The notes beneath the pieces are model-generated. The model saw only the letters and a program-made list of their open reading frames with translations, was not told where the DNA came from and did no database searches. A stretch of 64,000 nucleotides of DNA from Homarus americanus (taxonomy: Eukaryota; Arthropoda; Malacostraca; Decapoda; Nephropidae): contig NW_024724368.1 in NCBI RefSeq assembly GCF_018991925.1, positions 4,808,561 to 4,872,560 of the forward strand. The letters run 5' to 3'. Below are positions 24,436 through 36,760 of this stretch, piece by piece (the stretch's first letter is position 1; each line of letters opens with the position of its first letter). The position numbers were made by a program, and so were the translations under genes.

Positions 24436-27400
24436 AATTGGCACCTCCCATAAGTTTCCAGCTCAAATTATATAGATAGCGATTGTGACGGCGGGCTGTC
24501 GCCCATCAGTTTATCTACCCTCCCCCCACCCCAGGCTATCGGATATGTCAGTCAAAATTTTCCCACATGTCCAAAGAAATTAATATTGATTATGGATTTA
24601 TGACTCGTGGAACTAACCCAAGAGTGACTCGTCCTTGAGGAGTCTGTAAAGAATTGAGATACAGTAATTTGTCTTCATTTGAATAGTTAAACAAAAAAAT
24701 TCCACATCATCCACACTACACGTCAGCAAGTAAAAATATACAAGCTGTAATCAATGGTTCATCATCCTTATTGACTGATGGAACACACACACACACACAC
24801 ACACACATACATATACAGAACAAAAATTAAACTTGACAAGCGAACAAAATATTATGGAAAGTTGGACGGATGGCGATAACAAATATATCTATCTCAAAAA
24901 ATGACCTTAACTGCCCTTCTCGGTACATTAACCCTGTCAGTGGCTTCCTAACTGGTATCTGGCAGGAAAAAAAAAATGGTTTCACGCTTATTTATGACAC
25001 TTGACTGCACCTAGTGTGTTGGTGAGGTGAATGTTGGTGTAGCTATTGTACGGGACGAAACAGTAGTTGTACAATATTGATAATAGGTTGTAAATATTTC
25101 TTGCTAGATATTCTCCGTCAGTTGATATGGTTTGTGAGGTAAGATATTATTATTATTGTTGTTGTTATTATTGTTCAGTGCTTCACAAATATCAGACGAA
25201 TTTAAGTCAGATTATTTGCAGTAGTAATATGGATTTTACATCAGTACTTTTTGTCATTGCAGTTCCGTGATGTAAATTCAGTCAGTTTTGAAACATACAT
25301 AAATACTCCCACATTCACTATATACTCTCCTATACAAATTAAACAGACCATGCTAAATCATATTGACTTCTCGTGGGTGTGTAAACGTTTGGAAAAGTTT
25401 AATCTGAGCGGATGGACATTGTCTCCAAAAGTGTTCACCTTCCTAAGACGATTACTGTATATAAACATTGGGCAGAGGAAGCTGTCGTGTGCGATTGAAT
25501 ATACTATACAGTACTGTATACTACCAAAAGACAGCCCAGTTTAGCCCAGATTAAGTGTTCTATAATTGTATAAATAGATCTAAATAATGTAACTAAACAA
25601 AATTTACACTTATTATGTTTTAAGATACTTGTAATAATCACAATAAAACGTCAATAATTCTCAAAAAGAAATGTAGTGTTACCTATAGTGAAGAAACTCC
25701 CAAACTGGCATACGAATTTTGTACTCTAAAATATTGTGAAATTTAAGGTATAATTATTGTCAACCGTAGAGTTCAACTAGTCTCCGCTCACAACACATCA
25801 CTTGAGTCCGTTTTCTCTTATTGACTTTAATGCATATGTAGTGAATATTTGTAATGTAGGTTGATAATAACTTTTGCTATACAAATATAAGCGAATTCAT
25901 CGAGATACTTGCTTCTACTTATTATTTTAAACCACGATAGAGTAGATGATCGAACAGTTGAGTGAGTTTGGGTTTATACTTTCCTGACTACTGGCTACTG
26001 ATGTGTACGTTTTGATGTGTTCGTGATAATGAACTTAACTAACACGGCCAGAGGTTGTTAAATTTCCCTGATTGGCTGTTTAGTACCACCTATATAGTTT
26101 AATTGTTATAGCAACAAAGTAACTTATAATTATGTAATGTAAAAGTTATTATTATCTATCTATCTGCAGTTGAGTTTCCTATAGTTGGATTTTCTTTAAG
26201 ACAGTGATAATAATACTAATAATAATAATAATAACAGCAATAGTAATAATAATAACAGTAAAAAAAAAATAATAATAATAGTAGTAATAACAATAGTAAT
26301 AATAAGTAAAGACTCTCTGTACTAATTTAAGATATTTTATTCAGCAGTTCCTGATATAAGATAATTAGGAACGTGTATTTTTTTTTTGTACCTGTGACCT
26401 TGACCTTTGACTTCTCCATGTCAAATTTTTGTGGCACCTCAAGGAGTCTTCACGATCGTTTCCTGTATCATACTTGAATTGTTATACGTGTCGACATATT
26501 TTTTTGGACATCTTGTATATTTTTGTCGAAACCTGAACAACTATGACGACATCTTCTAGCGAGACGAGACTGACAAAAGAGATAGAACGACAAATAATAG
26601 ACGGATAAAATGGCAAATAATAGTCTATAGCTGATTAATAATAAAGGTTTAGTGAGGGGAAAAATAAAAGACAAAAGTACTTGATTATCTTACGAGGATT
26701 ACTGAGTGGGAAGGAATGGGTCGTCAGGTAGTGTTAGATGAGTGAAATATATCCCTATTGTTTATATCTATTTGCTTGGATTATAATATTGTTTCAAGTT
26801 TAAGTTAACTTTATAGCGCTAAGTTCAATGTCACTTACACTGAATTTTTTTTTATTTTTTTCTCTGGAGACTGATGCAGATAAATAAGGTTAGGAATGAG
26901 TCTGCATACTAGAACTTGGACTTTACACTATAATCAACATAGATTGGAGCCACACCCGAGACCCCAAGACCTTCCTGGCGGAGAGAAAGTACTCGGAACA
27001 TGATAAATCTCGCTCATATTTCGCATTACTGACTCTTGAAATGATGGCAGGAGGGATAAGGAGTGACCTTATACGCGGGATATAATATTTCATGGTTCCA
27101 ACAGTAGCCAGGTCTATTTTACGGGTACTGTATGTGTGAGTGGGGTCTAACCACGCCCTGTTCTCGCCCTCTGTTTTTACATCTCTCTGAAAGTTTAAAC
27201 ACCTTGACCGGAGCAAAACCTCTTGTCCGAGTGGGGGCGACGGTTGATGATTCAACCCCCTCCCCCAAGGTTGCCAGGCCAAGGGTATGATGGCGCTAAA
27301 GTTGTTATATTATATCCTAAATATATAGAAAAGGAAGTTGACCGAGTATACCTTCCTTATACAACAAATATCAAATGTGAACAAGATTAGTGTCTTGTAG

Positions 27401-27660
27401 TGTTGTGATGTCTTGTTCGTTCATCGTCTGAGAAGTTTATTAATATTAGTTGACTGTGATTCAGAGTCGGATATATATTGTGTTGTTTCATTGTTGTTGT
27501 TGTTGTCCTTGTGTCCAGCTCTCAACCCCTCCTCTGAATTTAACCTTTAGTAAGTCAGTGTACAATCAATGCTGCCCTCAAGTACTGACATTGGTCATTG
27601 TGCGTGAGAGAGAGAGGATAAGTTCAAGTGCAGTGTTGATGTTTATCTGAGGAGCGCCGC
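24436..27660. other. Intergenic or intronic sequence, no gene seen
   Basis: It holds a (CA)n tract (about 24783-24807) and an AAT/AGT-rich simple-sequence patch (about 26205-26305). A 97-codon open frame at 25251-25544 has ordinary AT-driven composition, no domain motif and no splice context, and is not called. Confidence 0.5.
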
Positions 27661-27699
27661 TGTTGAACGAGGGACAGGTCAAGCATCGAGTGAACCCGT

Positions 27700-27822
27700 C
27701 AAAATACCCAGAGACCCGTCAAACACACCCAGAGACCCGTCAAACACACCCAGAGACCCGTCAAACACACCCGGAGACCCGTCAAACACACCCAGAGACC
27801 CGTCAAACACACCCAGAGACCT
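27700..27822. repeat. 21-bp minisatellite
   Basis: About six tandem copies of a 21-bp unit (ACCCGTCAAACACACCCAGA plus G), in frame as PETRQTH heptads. No gene context supports translation. Confidence 0.95.
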
Positions 27823-28064
27823 GTAACACCGATATTGTCCGCAGGGGTTGTGCAGGTCGCCGACTGATCCCTGATGCCTTATTAGTTTTGCTTTGGTAAA
27901 CACTGACAGAAGTTCTCGGTGTTGCAAGAGATTCTACTTGTTATTTTTTTAAGGTTTCAGAGAAGTTACACAGGGCAATGGAGGTAAATAGATGACTTAG
28001 AATAAAAATACTGTAGGGTTGAATAGCTGTGGAGGACGTCTCAACAGTTCGCTATATACTGTGT
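27823..28064. other. Intergenic or intronic sequence, no gene seen
   Basis: No feature recognised. Confidence 0.5.
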
Positions 28065-28222
28065 TTAACGGATATATATATATTCCTTTAGATGGTGTTT
28101 CATGTCTAACAGACTCGATAGAACGGACTTTCTTCACCATATAGTTCGTTAGATGAGAGTTTCACATCTAACAGACCCTCGATATAACGTAATTTCTTCT
28201 CCATAAATAGAGGTATCACTGT
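28065..28222. mobile_element. pogo-like terminal-module element, locus 1
   Basis: Alternating inverted modules built on TTTAACGGA, GATATAACGGACTTTC and TTAGATG-GTTTCA end in the TIR-like ATCACTG before TA. Similar sequences recur at seven further loci in the window. Confidence 0.6.
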
Positions 28223-29279
28223 AATGTGTATATGATAATTAAATAGATGCCGTCACTAATATTAGTCTCTATAAATACTAACTTTATTCCTTGAAAGACT
28301 GACAGGTTAAGAAAGTAAGATTCTCAAAGTTTTTGGTATCTTGAGTTGAGTTTGAAGTTGAACAAAGGAGAAATTCACCAAGAAAATCCCCAACACATCA
28401 ACAAGACCACACGAAGATTCACGATAGACTAAAGTTTATAAGAATTAAATTTGACGATTCTATTTTCAAGAGTATACCTATAAGTGTATAGCATATGTAT
28501 GAATCTCACGATAGGAATCAATAGCGTTAACTTAAACAATATTTAATGGGTTGTGTGATAAATGAACAGCCGTGAAGACTAATTTTTTTTTCAGTGTTGC
28601 TAAATAAGGTTAGAGCAGATTATTGACTTGTGGTGTTCCTGTCCGCTATACAACTAGTTATTCAAAACAGTATTACGTAAGATGGGGTAAAATTAATTAA
28701 TCGTATTTAAGGATCAGGTCTGTAATATTCCAGACTTCTGAAGAACTAAAGGTAATTAATTAGACATCGTAAGAGACAACTAAAATCCCGAAGATTTATT
28801 GTGCGGTCCAACAGCATTCCGAGCGTTGTGAATAAAGGCGAGAGGAGCGTAACATATACAGATAGGTTCTGAACCACCTCTGGGTGCGTTGGTTGGTGAG
28901 TCTCTTGATGACTAGAACTGGTTGGTGGGTAGGTGAGTGTGTTTGTGTCTACAGTATGTGTGTGTGTAAGTGCCTGTGCCCGTATGTGTATGGGTCTATG
29001 TTTATATGTGTGTATGTATGTGTATAAAAGAGTTATTAAGTAAAGAACTCCGCCCCAGAGGACAGAATAGAGATTAGTCACGGATAATTGAGCCAACATC
29101 CATGACCGCTCACCAGTGTCGTCTTCTCTCACCAACTTGTGTTTGTTTAATCTATTTACTGACGCGAGTTATAAAACAATATTTATGTATATATAACCCT
29201 GACATCTACACTACGAATTAATGGTTGGGTTCTCCTGCAAGTTCTTACAGATAGGGCAAGTGCCGAAGATAGTGTAATC
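28223..29279. other. Intergenic or intronic sequence, no gene seen
   Basis: A GT-rich degenerate patch lies at about 28915-29030. No gene is supported. Confidence 0.5.
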
Positions 29280-29430
29280 TCCATATAACGGACTTCTCTC
29301 TATATAATCCGTTAAATGGGGTTCCACATCTTAACGGATTTTCCCATCTCTATATAGTTTATTAGATTAAAGTTTCACACTGAAAAACCCTCGATATAAC
29401 GGACTTTCCCCTCCATATAGACAGCTAAGC
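29280..29430. mobile_element. pogo-like terminal-module element, locus 2
   Basis: CCATATAACGGACTTCTCTC, TCCGTTAAATGG and CTCGATATAACGGACTTTCC modules in alternating orientation, as at the other loci. The outer ends are degraded. Confidence 0.6.
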
Positions 29431-29717
29431 ACGTACACTCTACCTAGTGAGTTTGTCATGCTAATATCCATCATCAAATAATATCAACTATTCTAAGCAT
29501 TTGTATTTTCACTTTATATTCGTATTATATTTAAATGTATTACAAGATCTGCCTCACATATTCAAAACAAACAAGTCTAATATAATACAATAGATATAAA
29601 AATTACTACAATTAAAATGCAACAAAACCCAGAACTTATTGCATAATTGTAAGTAGATCTTGTAGGTACTGCGCCCCTGTACGTAAGTTTAGAAATATAT
29701 CTGTTATCTCTCGTCCA

Positions 29718-29945
29718 CCTTGTACCTACATATATTACCTTGCACATATATTACCTTGCACATATATTACCTTGCACATATATTACCTTGTACCGACATA
29801 TATTACCTTGTTCATATATTACCTTGTACCTACATATATTTCCTTGTACTTATATTACCTTGTACATATATTGCCTTGTACAAACTGTATATTACCTTGT
29901 TCATATATTACCTTGTACATATATTACCTTGTACCTATGTACATA
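29718..29945. repeat. Minisatellite of ACCTTGTACATATATT words
   Basis: About 13 tandem units of roughly 16-19 bp, such as ATATATTACCTTGCACATAT. The Y/I/L/P-rich peptides in all three frames are its translation. Confidence 0.93.
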
Positions 29946-30446
29946 CATATAATGACTAGAACAGCGTGTACCTATATTCCTGTATGACAATAGGGGTCAG
30001 GGACTACAGGTGTCTTGATTTCCTTCCTGCTTTCTTCGATCGTCACTTGAGATAATGAATAAGATCCGAAACGACATACAGTATATATAATTTAGATTCA
30101 ATCCTATCTTGCTTGCAGATCCTCCGTGTGGTACTGATTATAGTTTCTTTGTAAGGGATTTATGGAGGAAGGTTTGGGTCTGGTAAATGTTTGAAGTTTG
30201 AGTTTGATTATTTTTTTTTGGTTTCTACGGTGAATTTTTTTGTAATATATTTGGTTTTACGAGTACCTAGTAGTGAGGTAGGTGTATGTATGTATGTATG
30301 TATGTATTTATGTATGTATGGTAGTTACCTAATGTGTGATTTCGAGACTAACACGAGATGGGGGGAGGCGGTTCCTAGGAAGTATTTGCCTGTAGTAGTT
30401 ATTAAAAGATAATTACCTGGATTTTATTTCTCTGCTGTCATTGCAC

Positions 30447-30449
<3 letters not shown>
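29946..30449. other. Intergenic or intronic sequence, no gene seen
   Basis: A short (TATG)n tract occurs at about 30285-30322. Nothing else is supported. Confidence 0.5.

Positions 30450-30513
<64 letters not shown>
30450..30513. repeat. (GT)n microsatellite
   Basis: A pure GT tract of about 64 bp. Confidence 0.97.
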
Positions 30514-30516
<3 letters not shown>

Positions 30517-30567
30517 CCAGATAGATATACGAATATATAAAGCGATATTTGTCCCATAGGTGTTGTA

Positions 30568-30647
30568 TTAACCTCTTGAGTACGATGTCTTAACCTCTTG
30601 AGTACGATATCTTGACCACTTGAACACGTCCGTTCTCAAAGGGTTAA
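30568..30647. mobile_element. piggyBac-like TTAA-bounded MITE fragment
   Basis: TTAA at both ends. The left terminus TTAACCTCTTGAGTACGA is matched inversely by the right terminus TCTCAAAGGGTTAA. The left terminus is duplicated internally. TTAA target sites define piggyBac elements. The assignment rests on this and on the related element at 33107-33312. Confidence 0.4.
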
Positions 30648-30994
30648 TATTTATCTTAATATGAAATAATGTCAGAAGTCTTCATAACATTAAGTACCGG
30701 TTTAAACTCCATGTATTTTAGCCATCATCTGGCTTATAGTGCACAGCAGGAAGTGGTTACAAAGAAGTTATTTTGTTACCTCGCCTCACGATAGACGCCA
30801 ACGTTATCATATCCAGCCAACGAGGAGAGCGAGTCCCTCCTAGTGATTATACCAGGACCTGCACCCAAGCGACACACCAAGTTATCTCAAATTAACCAGT
30901 AAACGTGTCCATGGTTGGTTTTAAGGGTCACACGTAAATCGGGGAATTCAGGTCTCGATCGATGTTTTGGTGTTTATGGGAGATCAGTGGTTAT

Positions 30995-31146
30995 AGGCTT
31001 GGCTTGGCTTGGCTGGGTTGGCTTGTTTGGCTTGGCTTGGTTGGCTTGGCTTGGTTGGGTTGGCTTGGCTTGGCTGGGTTGGGTTGGGTTGGGTTGGGTT
31101 GGGTTTGGTTGGGTTGGGTTGGGTTTGGTTTGGTTGGGTTAGGTTA
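30995..31146 (+). repeat. GGCTT/GGGTT pentamer array
   Basis: Units shift from TTGGC (about 30998-31075) to TTGGG (about 31076-31145). The later part has more than four closely spaced GGG runs separated by TT and so can form a G-quadruplex. It ends in GGTTAGGTTAAG. Confidence 0.93.
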
Positions 31147-33106
31147 AGACTTGCCTTTGTTACTGTGTCTGAGTTAATGTTTTGTTGGTGTTTTTCACAA
31201 ATATTCGCACCATGGATATCTAAAGTGATTTCTACTCTTTTATCCCTAATAGGTTATAATTGAATGTGTTAACCACTAAAAAAAATAAAGAATCGCTTCA
31301 TTACATTTGATGGTTGTTACTACAAACATATATAGTTGTATATATGATGCTTTTCCACCGGTTACCTTATTTATCTTGTTCACTTCACCATGTATAATAA
31401 ATTTTAGCCAAGGTCCCCGATGTAAAAGACAATTTATTCATATGATGTTCACGAACTAGAAATTTTCTCTCATGCGCAACGCTGGGGGGGAGGTCACGCG
31501 GCTGCACACACAACAACAACAACAACAACAACTTGAATTTCTGGTGGGTTTTGGATAGAAGAATCAATCAGGTTTTTATGAATCACAATGTCTCAGTGAT
31601 ATGATCGGTTAAACTAATATGGCGATACAATGTGTCGAGAGAGAGAATAAACAGCCCCGCCCTGTTCCTCCCGACATGTCCACCTGACACCACCATAACT
31701 CGATGCGCTGTTTTGTATCTTGTTAAGGAAGGGAGACAGGACTCGAAAACTTAAGGAACTTGGACCCTTTGCTGCCTGCCAACACCATTATAAATGTCTT
31801 AATCTGGCAGGATTGTGTAGTGGATATATTTGGGTTCAGACACGGGGTGAAATTTTCCAAACGTATCTGAACACCAAGTATCAGTTGGCTCTTTCTCGTG
31901 TACTCTCGTTATGTGTTTATACACTTGTTGATAAATGAATGTATATCATGTGCAGCTGTCAACAGTTGTGTGAGAAGGACTTAACACCTGTGGTAAATAA
32001 GCCCTGTCAACAGTGTCACTGATAGCCGTTAGTGGTCGGGGACGGTAAAGTCTTGTATATTTTTTAATTTTTCTCCCCAACACGTCATCGGATATTGAGT
32101 GTCTTGAATAAATGTTGGTGTGGACTGCCAGACGCACGAGTGAACAACACGTTGGTCACTGTGAGGTTATTGAATAAGGTATCAACACACGCACCTACCA
32201 AACACAACCACAACAACATACACGAGGACGCCTACACACACACACACACCATCACACACACTTCCCTCCTGGAAATAAGCAGGTGACAGCTTTGTCGTCT
32301 CTCGTTGGTCAAGTTGCCTTACTGTTTCCCATTGTCGTTCACCCCGCATCTGTCTCAGCACAGAAAACTGTATATTCCCACTGCCTCCCTACCGTATACC
32401 TACATTATCTATATTCTTGTTAAACTGTATAACTGCATAGTTATAAACATGCTTATCCAATTGTAAACCTGTTTGACAACTTTACTGAAGAATAATTATT
32501 ATTATTATAACACCACCATCCCCTCAACACCACCACCACCACCTTCACACATCAATAACTATATCAGCCTTAACTTCCAGACTACAGTATCAATGTATCA
32601 GTGTAGTTCCTCAAACACTACACATACACGTAGCCAATTCATATAACACGTACGGTACCTTCTACATGCAACCGTGTCTTGGATCAAGATGTAAAAAAAG
32701 AGAGGCGATAACGAGGCATTTACCAGGGTGAGGCACGCGAGATAGAGAGATATGGTGACACGGAAGGTTGTAAAGGAAGAACTTTCTCTGAGGGGTGGTG
32801 GGGGGGGAGACGGTTGTGCCAGGGTCTTGGAGTTCGTTTATCTGTTGTGTTCTGTAGTTCATAAACCGATTAAATCTGACTTGTTTAAACTGGTGTATTA
32901 TGATATTTTACTATAGTTTTAATATTTTTTTTTAATTCTAGGGCCCCTTTTATTGCTTAAAGACTTTTTGAATAATTTTGAGATCGTTTTCATTATTCGC
33001 TTAAGATCTTGACCGCATATTAAGACAATTTTATTATTCTCTATAAGATTTTTACCGTATTATATATGACACCTTTTTTGTACTCCTATGTTATGTCACT
33101 GTTGCC
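31147..33106. other. Intergenic or intronic sequence, no gene seen
   Basis: No gene supported. (CAA)n occurs at about 31509-31530 and an interrupted (CA)n at about 32233-32262. Confidence 0.5.
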
Positions 33107-33312
33107 TTAAATCCTTGAGTACAATGATATATTTTTCTCGTATAATGTTAATGTATTTTGGGGGGTTAGATCATCGTACTCTAGTGGTTAAGTTATTTTA
33201 CTATATAAATTAATACATTGTACTCAGTTTAAATCATCGTACTTAAGGGATTCAGTTTCCCGATGGGTCAATTCATTGTATTCAGTTTAACTCATTGTAC
33301 TCAAGGGGTTAA
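33107..33312. mobile_element. piggyBac-like TTAA-bounded MITE
   Basis: Bounded by TTAA at 33107-33110 and 33309-33312. The left end CCTTGAGTACAATGA is the exact inverse of the right end TCATTGTACTCAAGG. Internal degenerate copies of the terminus (GTACTCTAGTGGTTAA, CATTGTACTCAG, CGTACTTAAGGG) indicate terminal amplification. It is non-coding and 206 bp long. Confidence 0.6.
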
Positions 33313-33599
33313 TATCAGACCCTTATCCCCCACCTCGACACTACTACCACCACCACCACTCGCCTCACCACAAGACACGTAACATCAATAATCTAAAGGC
33401 AGTACAGTATTAGACGTCTCCGGTGGACAGGACAAACTTTTATGCTTCAACTCTCACAACTATCAAATATTATCTTGGTTGTGATCATAAGGTTGTTTTC
33501 TGACCTATTAATAACTTGTCTTTATCTCTCGGTTATGGACATTTGTAGAGGGACCACGAGAGTTGATATTAGTTTAAATGTTTCGGTGTTTATTTTTTG

Positions 33600-33850
33600 T
33601 GATGAGTGAGGGTAAAGGTCGGGGGTGGATGAGTGAGGGAGGTGGGTGAAGGTGAGGGAGGTGGATGAGGGTGAGGGTGAGGGAGGTGGATGAGGGTGAG
33701 GGGGTGGGTGGGTGGGAGGATGAGGGGGGTGGGTGAGAGGAGGGGGTGGGTGAGAGTGAGGGGTGGGTGAGGGTGAGGGGGTGGATGAGGGGGTGGGTGA
33801 GAGTGAGGGGGTGGGTGATGGGGAGAGGGAAGGGGTTGAGTGAGGGTGGT
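33600..33850. repeat. GTGAGGG/GGTGGATGAGGG purine-rich minisatellite
   Basis: Tandem G-rich words including GAGGGTGAGGGAGGTGGATG. The minus strand encodes artefactual proline/histidine-rich peptides. Confidence 0.93.
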
Positions 33851-34227
33851 ATATCTATCCATAAATTACTAAGAATATTCCACTGTGGAGGTTGGAAAGC
33901 TGAAGATTTAATTTTCTAGTTCTCTCGCTGTTATATTTCTTTTTCAAAATGGTATCTTATGATGTATGTTTTCACTCACAAGTCACTGGATATATACTTT
34001 ACAGCTACGTAAAGTACGATATTTATTCACCCAGATTTGAGTTTTCTATATTTCTTATCTGTTAGTGAAGATATAAATCTATATCATCAATATGAAGTGA
34101 ATATTCCTCTTGGCAAATGCAGATTTAGGTTAAAATATTTGACATTTTCAATTTTACGTATCATTGAATATTCCTTATCCGGGAAACCAAGAGATTAAAT
34201 CTTTTTTCCGCCACACTGAAGCTTGTA
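33851..34227. other. Intergenic or intronic sequence, no gene seen
   Basis: AT-rich DNA without recognisable features. Confidence 0.5.
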
Positions 34228-34410
34228 CAGTCAGCCACATAAGTCGTGTCGCCTCTCCCCCTGAACCACGAACCCCCAACATTCAGACTCGTGAACCCGA
34301 AGCAGTATACTGATGCATTATTCTGTCTATAAATGCTTCGGATTTACCAGTCTGAATCTCAGGGGTTCGTGGTTCAGGAGGAGAGGCGACACGACCTTTG
34401 TGGGTGACTT
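34228..34410. mobile_element. Foldback MITE with TA duplication
   Basis: The left arm (CAGTCAGCCACATAAGTCGT, GTCGCCTCTCC, CTGAACCACGAACCCC, CAGACTCGTGAACCCGAAGC) pairs inversely with the right arm (GCTTCGGATTTACCAGTCTG, GGGGTTCGTGGTTCAGGAGG, GAGGCGACACGACC). A TA dinucleotide flanks both sides (34226-34227 and 34411-34412), as for Tc1/mariner or pogo derivatives. A half-length relative is at about 46015-46110. Confidence 0.75.
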
Positions 34411-34457
34411 TATATCTCAGTTTTGGCCACATTAGAGATAAGGTGTGATGTAGGAGC

Positions 34458-34490
34458 TATAAAAGTGGGTCTGTACACCGTCATACTCTA
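34458..34490 (+). promoter_or_regulatory. TATA-box promoter candidate
   Basis: TATAAAAG (34458-34465) is a strong TATA box, with possible starts in CGTCATACTC about 25-30 bases downstream. The sequence then runs through a short possible leader into a pyrimidine-rich stretch and a CAG|GTGAGT donor at 34612. It begins only about 45 bp beyond a foldback MITE. Promoter function is inferred from the box and the donor only. Confidence 0.45.
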
Positions 34491-34611
34491 GTAGGAAGAA
34501 CCACGCGTGTTCTCGCTTCAGTAAACAAGAGTGTCAGTCAGTCAGCTACTCATTGTTATTCCGGGTTTTTACTATTTTCTCTCTAACTCTTTTTCTTTCT
34601 TACTCCTCCAG
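34483..34611 (+). other. Possible non-coding first exon, or recursive splice site
   Basis: From the putative start to the donor CCAG|GTGAGTACC at 34611/34612, about 129 nt without a usable reading frame. The 45 nt before the donor are almost pure pyrimidine (TTTCTCTCTAACTC ... TTACTCCTCCAG). The junction therefore also matches a zero-length recursive splice site, with Y-tract, CAG, then GTGAGT. A downstream partner could be the coding exon at 50101. Confidence 0.3.
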
Positions 34612-36715
34612 GTGAGTACCAAAGTCCAGCCACCAGCACCGTAACCTCGAATGCAGTGAGTCTTGTGCCGATGGTGTCTTGGGCCACGAATGGGTGAGTG
34701 TTAAGTACATCTTAGAAGCTCCTTAGCTAGACCTGGAAGTGGATCTTTGCTGAGTTATAGTCCATGTAACTGATGATCTCCGGGAACCTGTTTAGTCTAA
34801 TGAATTTTTTGGCCAATCTGTTATGTCTACTGTGTCCAGGTCGGGGGAAGGTAAATCTTGGCCGACCCTGTATGTTTCTTGGCCAGATCTCAGCTTTATG
34901 GCCGAGAATGATCTGTGTGTGTTGGCCATTGTGGGGTGTGCTTCGGCCGCTCCTAGCTATACATTGGCCGGTTTAGTGTGTCATTTGTTTCAGGAGCTAC
35001 AGCTGGTGTTTATCGTAGGTGGTGAGGATTTTGTATGCAATATATTTTTAGAGTTATGACTACTGGTAATGATGTATCCGAATTGGACTTGTTTTTGTCT
35101 TACGTCGGCCTTATCCAAAACCTTTCCTGGAATTATCTTAGCCTGGTAGGTGTGTCGTGTTTGACCTTAGTGTGTGAACCCGTCGGACCTTTGGGATATT
35201 GGACTAGTGACTTTGGCTAGACACTGGTATGTTTGGGTGTGTCTTGGTCAGCCTGGGATGGGATCTTATACAGCGAGGTCTTATGGGGGAGGAGATGGGT
35301 CAAGGCTGTTGGTGGGACGCGGCCTTAGAGCTCCTCCAGTAGTGTTAGTGATACAAGAACATTCCTGCTGACCTGTTCTTCTTGTGGGTGATAATTTATA
35401 AAGGTTTCACTTCATAATGTCAGCGAGATATAACAAGAGCCCACTTGGCTCTGCAACACGAAACCTCTGGTAATTTCTTATCAACTGCTGGGATTATTAT
35501 GTACAGGGAGTACTGTATAGTCCAGCTGGAACGTAACTTGACGACAGGAGTCTGGGTGTTGCTATAGTCTTCCTTAGATTAGGTATTTGTGAGATGGTAT
35601 CGTAGAAAATTGTTCCTTGGTGGAAGATGCAGAAAATTCAGTGGGAAGTTATATTTTTAATGTATGGATTAAGTTTTTAATGGGGCATAGCCCACCGGAA
35701 TTGAGAATTATAGGATGTGACACCAGGGAGGAGTGTGTCGGTGTAGTGGGAGAGGTACCGACACCTAACAAGTGAATTTTTGTCCTGGACGGCTGAGTAC
35801 AGTACACGGCGCTGCGGGCAAGTGAATTGAGGCCACACGTCGCAGCGTACCACGACAGGTCTCGACCGAGTAACATTTCCGTGGGCGTGTCGCAGTTGGA
35901 GAGCAAAACACGTGTTGGTAAGAAGCAGCAACAGCAACCCACTGCCTCAACCCTGTAATGAATCGGACGAAACACCCATTAAGAACAGGTACACACAAAA
36001 ATACTCAACTTAAGACAATAGAGGATGACACAGGGCGGGGATGGAAGGTGTTTTGTCAAGGTGGTGAGGCTGGCCGCTGGCTGAAGTGTACATTGAAACA
36101 AGAAAGATATCATAGTGGCCTCATCCCTTGTTACCACCGAGTTAAATATTCTTTCTCGTTTTGTTTTACGCCAGGAATGATGGTACAATAAGTAATTCAA
36201 TATCCGTAAGGTCATATTTAGTTTCTCTGTGTTAAACTTTCATTAATATTATGTCTTCTATTCACAAAACACACGATACACTTTATATGCGTCCAAAATT
36301 TAGTCTTGAGGGATTCAATAAATAGATGAGGGAGAAATATGATTTGTATATCAATGTTTGGCTCTGTTGATTAAGACTGTGCAGTACTTACACATTCTCT
36401 CGTACAGTATATCGCAAGGCTTTATCCACCCATACAAACTCTCCCATATCTAGACTTTATCCACGCATACAAACGATTCTATAGGGAAGTAATTAACGCA
36501 CTTCAATCACCACGACGATCAATCACACCCAGGGACCATCATTTGGTTGTGAGGGTGTGTACGTTAACCCGTTTATGGTCGAGTTATGAAAGACGGTGAG
36601 AAAAAAGTAGTGTACGTCCATCATCACCTCTCGTGGGTCTCGCTCAGGGGAGGGGGGGGGGGCAGGAAGGAAGTGGGGTGTGGGGGGATGAGATGTGGAG
36701 GAGGATGTGGGTGTG

Positions 36716-36718
<3 letters not shown>
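34612..36718. other. Non-coding sequence, likely intronic or intergenic
   Basis: Several short open frames (60-108 codons, about 34770-36215) overlap on both strands without motifs. TGGCC words recur every 20-40 bp at about 34810-34975. No gene is called. Confidence 0.5.

Positions 36719-36759
<41 letters not shown>
36719..36759. repeat. (GT)n microsatellite
   Basis: A GT tract of about 41 bp following a G-rich purine patch (about 36640-36715). Confidence 0.96.

Positions 36760-36760
<1 letters not shown>

Noticed and set aside
24139..24475. Two ~100-residue proline/threonine-rich frames
   Set aside because: Produced by the CCCCACCCCTA repeat; open in more than one register, as expected of stop-free C-rich DNA.
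25251..25544. 97-codon frame
   Set aside because: AT-driven composition, no domain, no splice context; consistent with chance in AT-rich DNA.
35649..36215. Overlapping 77-108-codon frames on both strands
   Set aside because: Mutually overlapping frames without motifs or splice context; no reason to prefer any.
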